From Cyclostephanos tholiformis (Eukaryota > Bacillariophyta > Thalassiosirophyceae > Thalassiosirales > Thalassiosiraceae), in assembly GCA_036939975.1 (NCBI GenBank), contig JALLPB010000273.1, positions 1 to 14,644 of the forward strand: a DNA stretch of 14,644 nt. Reading direction: 5' to 3'. The position numbers and the translations under genes are program-made. This document shows, one piece after another, positions 1 through 7,435 of the stretch. The notes below the pieces were generated by a model. That model searched no databases, was not told where the DNA came from, and saw only the letters and a list, made by a program, of their open reading frames with translations. Numbering within the stretch: the stretch's first letter is position 1; each line of letters starts with the position of its first letter.

Positions 1-157
1 GCTGGGCACAATGGAGGTCCATGGACAGTCCGCGCGTGGTGGACGTCGGATTGGACGGGCATGTGGAACGTGGGTGTCGCGTCGTCTGTGTAGTAGACCG
101 CGTAGGGGCACTCCGGTGGCCATGGTGACGGCACAACGGGTGGAGAGGCGGATTTGT
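1..157 (-). CDS. Possible partial exon of an unidentified gene, running off the left edge
   Basis: One minus-strand frame is open from a stop at 174-176 to the window edge (57 codons). From about 157 leftward its codons end almost always in C or G, like the certain genes here, while the other five frames do not show this. The peptide includes the stretch CPYAVYYTDDATPTFHMP. There is no upstream in-frame ATG, so the piece would have to be an internal or last exon. An AG at 158-159 could be its acceptor, but the pyrimidine tract before it is weak. I do not recognise the protein. The call rests on codon bias only and could be chance in GC-rich DNA. Confidence 0.25.
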
Positions 158-639
158 CTAACCATACTAATTCCTACGTAGATACAATCATTTTTTGTCG
201 TTTATTTTTGTAGATGGAAGACGACAACCATAGGCAATCTGCCGTAATACGGCGATAGCGATACCCGCTAAGCCTATGGCGATGCGGGGGATTTAACTAT
301 GCACGAGAGGGAAGAGGAGTTACGATGAGCACTTCTGTGTGTTGAGGAATGGCCGATCGAAAATTATGAGGTTTGGCAACCAACTTGTTTGCTGTCGTCG
401 CCACCATGGTCATGATTTTTAAACTCTTGATCTTGTTCTTCCAATTCAGAGAGTTCCTGACGGCAGACAGACGGGACTGGACTGAAGAATCATCTACTAT
501 TACGATACACTGTGATGTGAAATTGACACATGGAACCCACCCGATATGGTCTCTTGTCATGATGCTCCACACTCGGCAACAGACACAACCCCCATCCATC
601 CATCCTTCCTTCTTCCCATCAATTAAATAATAATTAGCA
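158..639. other. Intergenic region upstream of the leuB pseudogene
   Basis: No convincing gene is seen in these 480 bases. The base composition is AT-richer than in the coding regions. A near-palindrome GCCGTAATACGGC lies at 241-253. A pyrimidine-rich stretch (about 587-620) precedes the ATG at 640 and probably belongs to the promoter or 5' leader. Open frames here either lack an ATG or show no codon bias or family resemblance. Confidence 0.5.
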
Positions 640-1673
640 ATGAAGCTTCCAGCACGCGCCCTCCCCGCCCTATTGGTCCTCGTTACCTCCTCCTCCTCCT
701 ACTACGATTGCGCCTGCCTCGCATTCGCGCCATCGCCCACGACGACGACGACGACGACTATACCGACCACCTCCCATCGTCGTGGCGCATCCTCGTCCTC
801 CTCGCCTATGATGGCCGTGTCCCGCAAGGACAGTTACGACATCACCCTCCTCCCCGGCGATGGGATAGGTCCCGAGATCATGTCCGCCACGAGGGGGGTA
901 CTGCTCGCATTATCGAAGCGCTGTAACTTCGAACTTCGCACGACCGAGGCCCTCATCGGCGGTGCCGCGATCGACGCCATCGGCGATCCGTTCCCAGACG
1001 AATCGTTGCGTCAATGTCTATCGTCCGATTCCGTATTGCTCAGCTGCATCGGGGGGTACAAGTGGGATGCCAATCCGCGACACTTGCGTCCCAAGTCGGG
1101 ATTGCTCAAGATGAGGAAATCCATGGGATTGTTCGCGAATTTGCGTCCGGCGAGGGTGCTATCGCAGCTCGTGGATGCTAGCACGCTGAAGAGGGAAATC
1201 GTCGAGGGGGTGGATCATGGTCGTGCGCGAATTGACAGGGGACGTTTACTTTGGCACGCCCAAGGGTATCGACATTATTGACGGTGAGTTGGGGGTGTTC
1301 TTTCTTTATTCGTCCGTTAGTCGTTTTCGATTTTGTCTGTATGTGTCGCGCGCGAGTGGATGATGAGAGAGTGGGGAAGGAGGAGGAGGAGGGGGGGTTG
1401 TTATCGGGCGTGCGAAGTTTTTCTGCACGACAAACGATGGGATCGTAACGCTCGTGTTTCTTTGTCGAGGCCCATCCATCCCATTCCCCTACTCCGCATC
1501 GCACTCATCCCTACAACTCTTTTTTTATTCTTTATACTCGCATATCATCGTGCGTATATTCACTCTTACCATTAAAAAAAAATCGAATTCCCAACATTAA
1601 CGTTGGTGATTTGCTTTTTTCAGGGAAGAGGGTTGGGTACAACAACATGATCTACGGAGAGGGCGACTTTTAA
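640..1673 (+). pseudogene. leuB: 3-isopropylmalate dehydrogenase, plastid-targeted, frameshifted and 3'-truncated
   Basis: This is the remnant of 3-isopropylmalate dehydrogenase, the NAD-dependent oxidative decarboxylase of leucine biosynthesis. Exon 1 is 640-1283, the intron 1284-1623 (GTGAGT...CAG), and the exon 2 remnant 1624-1673. Residues 1-32 form a signal peptide ending in CLAFAP, the plastid-leader motif. Family signatures follow: LLPGDGIGPE (70-79), GAAIDAIGDP (108-117), GGYKWD (138-143) and SMGLFANLRP. At about 1215-1216 the frame breaks. The family sequence [18 protein letters not shown] continues in another frame, as expected from loss of two bases (or gain of one) after the codon for Asp192. 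Splicing restores DGKRVGYNNMIYGEGD, then TAA. The stop falls about five residues after the tyrosine matching the catalytic Tyr, so the lysine and the aspartate metal ligands are missing, as is over half of a normal protein of about 360 residues. The next 285 bp cannot encode the rest. A sequencing error could explain the frameshift but not the truncation. Confidence 0.85.
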
Positions 1674-1790
1674 GCATTATAATTAATAATTAATAGTGTT
1701 TTATTTCATCATTAGTAATTTATTTATAATTATAGTGACTAGCGAAGGGGGGCGACGGAAATGGCCATGGTCAGGCAGTTTTTAAGGGGG

Positions 1791-1860
1791 AGGGAACTGT
1801 AACAGGTTACAGTTACACTGTAACCTGTTACGGTGTAACTGTAACAGGTTACAGTTCCCT
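1791..1860. repeat. 70-bp palindrome made of three phased 18-bp units
   Basis: The whole segment reads nearly the same on both strands, from AGGGAACTGT at 1791 to ACAGTTCCCT at 1860. It contains three copies of an 18-bp near-palindrome: ACTGTAACAGGTTACAGT at 1796-1813 and 1838-1855, and the inverted variant ACTGTAACCTGTTACGGT at 1817-1834. The three centres are exactly 21 bp apart, about two helical turns. It could be a multi-site protein-binding element, a cruciform-forming terminus of a small mobile element, or a dispersed repeat. The sequence alone does not decide between these. Confidence 0.9.
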
Positions 1861-1877
1861 CAACTCCATTATTATTA

Positions 1878-1893
1878 TTTTCGCGCCAAAAAA
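1878..1893. promoter_or_regulatory. E2F/DP-type binding site
   Basis: The core TTTTCGCGCCAAAA matches the E2F consensus TTTSSCGC on both strands (TTTCGCGC on the plus strand, TTTGGCGC on the minus strand). It lies 65 bp before the ATG of the SANT gene. E2F sites typically drive S-phase expression, which would suit a centromere or chromatin factor. The motif match is visible; its use in this organism is inferred. Confidence 0.5.
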
Positions 1894-1908
1894 ATGCCGT
1901 TGCGTTCT

Positions 1909-1934
1909 AAATGAACGAACGCCAGCGTTCATTT
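1909..1934 (+). other. Stem-loop just before the SANT gene start
   Basis: AAATGAACG (1909-1917) and CGTTCATTT (1926-1934) pair perfectly over 9 bp around an 8-nt loop. The structure ends 24 nt before the ATG at 1959. It may lie in the 5' UTR or act as a paired DNA site. The stem contains short out-of-frame ATG triplets. Confidence 0.5.
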
Positions 1935-1958
1935 TATATTATTTAACAAAACCACACC

Positions 1959-4813
1959 ATGGCGCAAGTAGACGATGGGAATGACTTGGGTTTTATGGGC
2001 ACTGTGCTCGGGAGGGCAAAGAAGGTGCTTTTCCCGGAGACCGAGGTCGACACATCTCCCCCCAGAGGGGACGGCGACGGCGGTGGGGGGACGAGGTCGG
2101 CGTTGGCGTTGGCGTCGTCTTCGACGACAACTTCCATCGGTATTCCGATGGAAGGGAGAATGAATTCGAAGACTCGGGCGAGGAGAGCAAGGCTCATTAG
2201 GCTCATGGCATCCAACTCGTCTCTGGCCAATTTCGCCGTCGCCTCCTCGGGGAGGGCCATGTCGGAACGACCCTCGGTGGTCGGCGCCGATGGCAACGGT
2301 AAGGAAAACAGGAAGCCGAAAACGCACGTCGCGAAACGCGGTAATTCCATGAAAATGGACGCCTTCGCGGCAGCCTCGTCGGATTTTACGATGACGCACT
2401 CGGATAAAGACGACGTCGTGGTCGCCGCGAAAGAGCGACGTACGAAATTTACGATAGATGGCCGAGTCAACGACGTCGACGACAGACGTCGGAGTAGCCA
2501 TCGATCGAAGGACACTTCGCTACATTTTTGCGGCGAGCTATCCGTGGATGGCGGCATTGCAGGGGAGGGAAATAACCAACGGCCGAGTGAATTTAAGCAA
2601 CCGGTCGTTAGGCCCGGCTCTTCCGTGGATGAAACAACAACATACAGCATCGCGGAGATCGATGCTATGTTACTAAATGGGGGGAGGAAGATTACTCCGG
2701 GGAACCATCGAGGACAACGTAGACGCAACCGCCCAGCAGTATCATCATTAGTTCAATATGAAGAAATGGGAGAATGTAAGAGAAATTCGGGAGTTCCATC
2801 GTCTCTCATGACGTTAACATCGTCAATTCAAAAGACGCAAAAATCGAGGCGTTCGAGGAGAGACAACTGGAAAGCGAAACAACTCGCGACTGCCTTTCAC
2901 TCGTCGGGCCAGACGAGCATTCCATCTCGCGGTCGAGACAATGTTGCATCCCTCGCCAACTCCGTCGAGTCGTTGAAAATTGGAGATACCGCCGATTGTT
3001 CGACTCCACTCACTATCCGACGTCGAGCGATGCCGGGCGGCATTACCAGCCCTCCGGGTAATTTGCATCGCTTCTCGACGCTTTCCAATGCGAATGTATT
3101 CGATCATTCTCCAATGCCAGACTCGAATCCGAATCTAAAAAAACGCTTCGACGGTAAAAAAACTCCGATCGGAAAAGTGAATGTCCCGGCCGCCTCACTA
3201 CCCCCGGCGACATCACCCCTCGCAATGATGACGAAAATGTCAACAAGTCCGTATAATTTCACGGATGCGAGCATGATGAAGTTTGGATATGCCAAAGGCA
3301 CAGAGGACAAAGAGGCATCGAGCCCGCGAGTTACGGTAACATCTTCTTCCTACATCTCATCACCGAACAACGAGTGCAATGCCCTCTCTCATGCGAGGTC
3401 GATACTCTTCTCTTCGAGCGACGACTCGCGGAAATCTAATGTGCCGAGGAGAGGGCTGGCTGTGACGATGGAAGTTGCAACACCGCGTGTCAAGGCGCAC
3501 AATGTTAAAGTGAGGACTACCTCCTCTGCTTCTCCAAGAGGTCCCGTGCGTGGATCGTCTGTTTTCGACGTAGAAGTTGTTATTCCGGTGGTGAAAAATG
3601 AAAGCGATGCCTTCAGTGAACCGCAGCAGATGGGTCTAACCAAAGCAGCAGCAAATAAGGATAAATCCAAGAAAATGGCTGCTAACAGAAAGGTATCTGT
3701 CTGTCCTCGTGTCACTACCAAAGTCGTGGAAGATGATAACTCAACACAAGTAAGAAGGTCCTCCAGGCAATCCAAACCAACAGATCGCCTGACAGTCACT
3801 TCGTGGATAAACAAGGACGATAGCAACACTGATGAAAGACTTCGATTCGAGAATTCAGCGGATGTTGAAGGAATTACGTGCGCGATCATTGAAGAGGCTG
3901 TCAGTCATACGCAAAAAGTTGGCGGGTCGATGGAACAAGCTGGTGCCACCGAAGAAGTTGAAGGCTCGGATGACGCATCGAAACCAAACTCATCAGAAGG
4001 TTCAACCTCGAATCATAATACCGTGCAAAAGAATACAGCTGGCGTGGTTTCAGAACAAGAATGGTCTTACGAGGACCTTCAAATTCTACATCATTGCCAA
4101 AAAGAAATCAATCCCACGTCTACTCTTTACTGGCAAGAGGTTTCGAATCGAGTCGGAACGAAAACCTCGTCTGAATGTCAGATTAAATGGCAGTCCCTGG
4201 TTCCTACTCCAAAAGTTCGAAAAGCTTCGAAGATGAAAAATGCCAACCAATCAGCGCGAATTCCCCATCATGATTCAAAAGGTGGAGCGGTCGATGATTC
4301 TATAACAGACGATGATGACGACGATGACTATTTTGACTCTAGTCCGTATCGGGAAACGAACCTCAAAGACGGGAAAGAAACGAATGCTGCTATGTTTACT
4401 GGCGTCGGGACTTCCATTGGCTTCACCCCGTGTATCAAACAAAGTGCGAAATCTAATCAATCGTCAGAACTGAAATTTCGACGAAAGGGTTACAACACAT
4501 ACATAGGTGCGAAATGACTTGTTTTGGATGTATTTCATTCGCTATGTATCCTCTTTTCCCAGACCTATCTAAACCTTTGCTTTCTTTCACAGACAATTTG
4601 AGGAAGGACATAATCCGCGCGGAGAAGAAGAAAATAGCCTTGAAGACGAGCCAAGCTTTAGATGACCGTGCACAGATTTCTGTTGGCATTGATGTCGAAG
4701 GAGGCCGAATGTCGGGGAACCTTCTGCCAGACGGGACTGTAAAAATAAATATTCCTGATGAAAGTTCCGATTCAGACGATATCTGGGATGATCATGACGA
4801 AGACGAGGACTGA
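1959..4813 (+). CDS. SANT-domain protein, candidate KNL2/M18BP1-like centromere-licensing factor
   Basis: Exons are 1959-4506 and 4593-4813, with an 86-nt intron (GTGCGA...TTTCACAG) that splits an Asp codon; the product has 922 residues. The ATG sits in a good context (ACCATGG). Residues 1-590 are mostly disordered, basic and Ser/Thr-rich. A SANT/Myb domain lies at about 699-750, with tryptophans in WSYEDLQ (Trp702), YWQEV and IKWQSL. The pattern of E-W-x-x-x-x-L-Q-x-L-H, a following Y/F-W-x-E-V, VG, then ECQ-x-K resembles the SANT domain of M18BP1/KNL2, which recruits CENP-A deposition machinery to centromeres. At 599-616 an RRSSRQSKP...W segment loosely resembles a CENP-C motif. The C-terminus has an acidic run (about 780-790) and the segment GNLLPDGTVKINIPDE followed by Asp/Glu. 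I see no SANTA domain, which many KNL2 proteins have. It could instead be another SANT chromatin protein. Gene structure is confident; the family assignment is tentative. Confidence 0.8.
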
Positions 4814-5232
4814 AGTTAACGAGTGATGATTACGAATGTTGATTGTCATCTTAATCTAAGAAGTATCGTATGAATATTCTTAATTTTTAAGATCGTCATG
4901 ATTGATATCGTCAGAACGTTGATCGACTGCAGCACACAGTAACTGTGTTGAAATCGGCGAACTCCAGCTCTTGAACATCATGCATGGCTTTGGTCTTCTC
5001 ATATTCAGAAGAGAAAATGACATTCAATGACGTCTGATGCGTAGGTCTGGTTGCTCTCCATCCGTCCTTGGATGGCAAGGACAAAGTCACACCAGATCAC
5101 GATTGCACCACCAACATAATGACTGTAAGCCCAAGACACGAGAAAGGCATGGTCAATACCATTATGGATCCACTGAGCACTGCTTAGTGATGTTTATTAA
5201 TAAAGCAATTGGTAGCATTAATATAGATGGGA
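4814..5232. other. Convergent intergenic region between SANT gene and carrier
   Basis: The 3' ends of the two convergent genes lie in these 419 bases. The region is AT-rich and no coding stretch shows codon bias or a recognisable product. It contains the palindromic poly(A)-signal candidate listed separately. Confidence 0.6.
5193..5204. terminator. Palindromic TTTATTAATAAA, possible bidirectional poly(A) signal
   Basis: TTTATTAATAAA is perfectly self-complementary and so gives AATAAA on both strands. On the minus strand it falls about 30-40 nt after the carrier stop codon, a normal position for a poly(A) signal. On the plus strand it is about 385 nt after the SANT gene stop, so its use there is less likely. 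Confidence 0.4.
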
Positions 5233-6381
5233 CTAACCCGTAGATCGAAGGATATTCTTCGTCAGCGTGAAGAGCCAAAACGAGGCGCCCGTGCTAATAG
5301 ACGATTTCAGGAGGGATGGAATCAGGCCCTTGTAAAATGCCGCAATCCCCTCCTTCTTCCCAATTTCCTTAAAACAGTCCATCATGCCATCGTATGATAC
5401 GACACTGCTCGCTGTCCCCGGTAATATCATCGAAGATGAACGACGATTATTCGAAAAAGAGGACACCTTTCTAGCAGCATCTTCACCTCCTGAACTCGTA
5501 CCGTAGAATGCCTGTGCCTGCAACCTCCTTTTTACCGTGTCGAGCGGATAAACTAAGAACTTGCTCACGACTCCAGCGCCCATGCCAGCCGCGCCCGAGA
5601 CTATACTGTCATTACTCTCGCTCATCACGACCACGGCATCGTGCAATGCAAAATTGATCCCCATGTAAGGGATCACCTGCAACAATCCCGGCGATATACC
5701 AGCGTAAAATCCTCTCATTCCATTCGCATCATGTATCTGACGAGCGAAATCGTACATAGTCCTGGGAGGACGGCGCTGCACGTACGGCCACTGTCGACGA
5801 CTCCTCGAGACGAGATCCTTCGTATGCTCCGACCAGGTCACGTTCGTGGCGGGGATGGGGAATATACCCCTCGCGGCGAAAATCGTACGGCAGAGGTCGA
5901 AGGGGTAGGTGACGACGGTGGCGCAGACGCCGGATATGGCACCGGCGGCGAAGCCAATCGCGACGGATGCCTTGACGTCACCGTTACTACCACCCCCGTC
6001 GGGGCACAGTCGACGAAGGTATCCCGAAGTTCGACCATAGACCCAGAATTCGGTCATGCTATATCCCATCCATAGATAGGATGCGGCGACATTCCCGCGA
6101 AAGAGGGACCGCACGCCGCCCTCCCTCTTCGCGATGGAATGCAGGTGATGGTATATCCTCCACTCGCCGCCCAGGATGGAGGCCAACGATGATGACGAGG
6201 CCGAAGTCGGCGCGAGTTGTCGTCGAATTTTCAACAAGTCCAAGGGAGCGGTCATCGCGCGCGCGCCCAGGCCGGCGATCGCGCCGGCGATCAGATCGTG
6301 CCAATGATGAGATCCGGTGGTTCTCGATGGCGATGTCGGTTCCGCCGATGATGAGCCGTGCGATGAAGGGGACGAGACCAT
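5233..6381 (-). CDS. Mitochondrial carrier family protein, thiamine pyrophosphate carrier type
   Basis: This 382-residue inner-membrane solute carrier has the three tandem carrier repeats. The Px[DE]xx[KR] signatures are PLDLLK (46-51), PFDLCR (160-165) and PLDTVK (279-284). Each is followed by a repeat-ending element: EGGVRSLFRG (87-96), NGMRGFYAG (about 220-228) and EGIAAFYKG (344-352). The first repeat (TAPLDLLKIRRQL), TYPFDLCRT, SPGLLQVIPYMGINFALHD and the C-terminal SISTGASFWLF resemble the thiamine pyrophosphate carrier (SLC25A19/yeast Tpc1), which exchanges cytosolic ThPP for mitochondrial nucleotides. CoA or nucleotide carriers are the main alternatives. Two matrix-side loops (about 170-207 and 292-330) are longer than usual, and a Ser-rich N-terminal extension of about 27 residues precedes the first helix. 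There is no intron. It is divergent from the Tom22-like gene. Confidence 0.85.
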   Translation of the reverse strand: MVSSPSSHGSSSAEPTSPSRTTGSHHWHDLIAGAIAGLGARAMTAPLDLLKIRRQLAPTSASSSSLASILGGEWRIYHHLHSIAKREGGVRSLFRGNVAASYLWMGYSMTEFWVYGRTSGYLRRLCPDGGGSNGDVKASVAIGFAAGAISGVCATVVTYPFDLCRTIFAARGIFPIPATNVTWSEHTKDLVSRSRRQWPYVQRRPPRTMYDFARQIHDANGMRGFYAGISPGLLQVIPYMGINFALHDAVVVMSESNDSIVSGAAGMGAGVVSKFLVYPLDTVKRRLQAQAFYGTSSGGEDAARKVSSFSNNRRSSSMILPGTASSVVSYDGMMDCFKEIGKKEGIAAFYKGLIPSLLKSSISTGASFWLFTLTKNILRSTG

Positions 6382-6786
6382 CCTAATCCTGGACCACCAC
6401 CTCGATGGCTCCCTCGAAAAAAAGGGACACCTCGTCCTTTATCGGATGGTAACCCACCCCATCGCGTGTTTGTGAAATGTTTTAACGAAAGGAGGGAGGG
6501 TCCTGCTCCCTGGCTTGCCGCTCTCCGCTGATATGAATTTCAATTCTATGTCGTATTCCGTCGGTTGGTTACCTATCTTTTTTTTTCCAATTCTTTTTTT
6601 TCTTAGTTCCTCCGATATCCGGGGACTGCTCGCCTGCAGGCCTGCCTGCCCGTCTCACCCCCTCGAAAAAAACTCTCTCCTCCCTTCGATGCTAATGCTC
6701 ACAACCTCGCCACTCACGCATCACCCCCCAAGAGACACAAGGTACGATATAAGCGAGTACAGGTATTCGCGAACAACATCAACAAC
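6382..6786. promoter_or_regulatory. Shared divergent promoter region (carrier / Tom22-like)
   Basis: These 405 bases separate the start codons of two head-to-head genes for mitochondrial proteins, so the promoters of both must lie here or overlap the genes. Visible elements are an imperfect inverted repeat AAAGGGACACCTCGTCCTTT (6421-6440), two long T tracts (about 6580-6602), a CCTGCAGGCCTGCCTGCC segment (about 6632-6650), and a TATA-like GATATAAG (6746-6753) about 35 bp before the Tom22-like ATG. No coding sequence is seen. Confidence 0.5.
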
Positions 6787-7222
6787 ATGCCACCGTCGCA
6801 ACCTAAAGTGGGCGGTATCAAGGGTTTCCTCGGCCGCGCGGGAATTTCATTCTACGTCGGTGGAATGTATTGCAAAGAAAAATCATGGGCCCTAGCGAGA
6901 ATGGCGGGAAATCTCGCATTCATCGTGGCAACGACGTCGATGGTCGTTTTGATGCCGCTCATATTTGAGATTATGAGGGAGGGACAGGTGCGTTTCGTTC
7001 GTATGCTTATCGAATTCAACTCATCGTTTCCTTTTAATCCAAACAATGCCAACATTAATCGTCGTTTTGATATCCGTCTCATTTTCTACGAAGCTTATTG
7101 AGACTGATAAATTGCACGTGAAGGAATTGAGGCAGCAAGGATATTCAGATAATCAGCTACGAGAGCTGGGATTCCCTGCGGTATCATTGGGACAGGCTCC
7201 GGCAGTTCTCAAATCAACATGA
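6787..7222 (+). CDS. TOM22: Tom22/Tom9-like mitochondrial import receptor subunit
   Basis: Exons are 6787-6987 and 7094-7222, with a 106-nt phase-0 intron (GTGCGT...CGAAG); the product has 109 residues. A single membrane segment (about 40-60, AGNLAFIVATTSMVVLMPLI) is followed directly by FEIMREGQ. A proline within the helix and an F/E-x-x-RE-x-Q boundary are hallmarks of Tom22 and plant Tom9, tail-anchored subunits that organise the outer-membrane TOM complex. After it come a charged segment and GYSDNQLRELG. The N-terminal cytosolic part is short (about 38 residues) and basic, not the long acidic receptor domain of fungal Tom22, so it is closer to the Tom9 form. The protein is small and divergent, so the call rests mainly on the membrane segment and its flanks. 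It is head-to-head with a mitochondrial carrier, whose import would need the TOM complex. Confidence 0.75.
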
Positions 7223-7262
7223 GTAGGTGTGATCGGCAGGAAGACCGTTCGCGTGGGTACAT

Positions 7263-7268
7263 AATAAA
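7263..7268 (+). terminator. Poly(A) signal AATAAA
   Basis: AATAAA lies 41 nt after the stop codon of the Tom22-like gene and runs into an A-tract. The position suits a polyadenylation signal. Confidence 0.45.
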
Positions 7269-7435
7269 AAAAAAAATCTGCAATATATTAGAATACTTCG
7301 GTGTATATTTTTATATGAGAGCAATCATCTGGGGAAATCGACCCGAAAATATGTGTTGAGAAACTCCCCTCATGCAACGACGCATAATGATTTTATGCAT
7401 GAATGATCTGATCTATGTATTAGATGAGCGCACCC

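Larger units (their letters stand above)
1674..1958. other. Intergenic interval with regulatory-looking structures
   Basis: The interval follows the truncated leuB end and precedes the SANT gene. Bases 1674-1738 are strongly AT-rich (ATTAATAATTAAT-type) and differ sharply from the coding DNA before them. A GGGCGAC heptamer occurs on each side of this AT-rich block, at 1661-1667 and about 1751-1757. The rest holds the 70-bp palindrome, the E2F-type site and the stem-loop listed separately. No coding potential is seen. Confidence 0.6.

Noticed and set aside
297..599. 100-codon minus-strand frame upstream of leuB
   Set aside because: There is no codon bias, no domain, and the composition is like intergenic DNA.
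373..630. 85-codon plus-strand frame upstream of leuB
   Set aside because: It begins with TTG, not ATG, lies in AT-richer non-coding DNA, and resembles no family.
1360..1400. Purine-rich GGAGGAGGAGG tract in the leuB intron as a regulatory or triplex element
   Set aside because: Simple purine repeats are common in this GC-rich genome and nothing ties this one to a function.
1943..2728. Open frames of 190-261 codons on the minus strand opposite the SANT gene
   Set aside because: They have no family features and end near the SANT gene start; the plus strand carries a continuous 849-codon exon.
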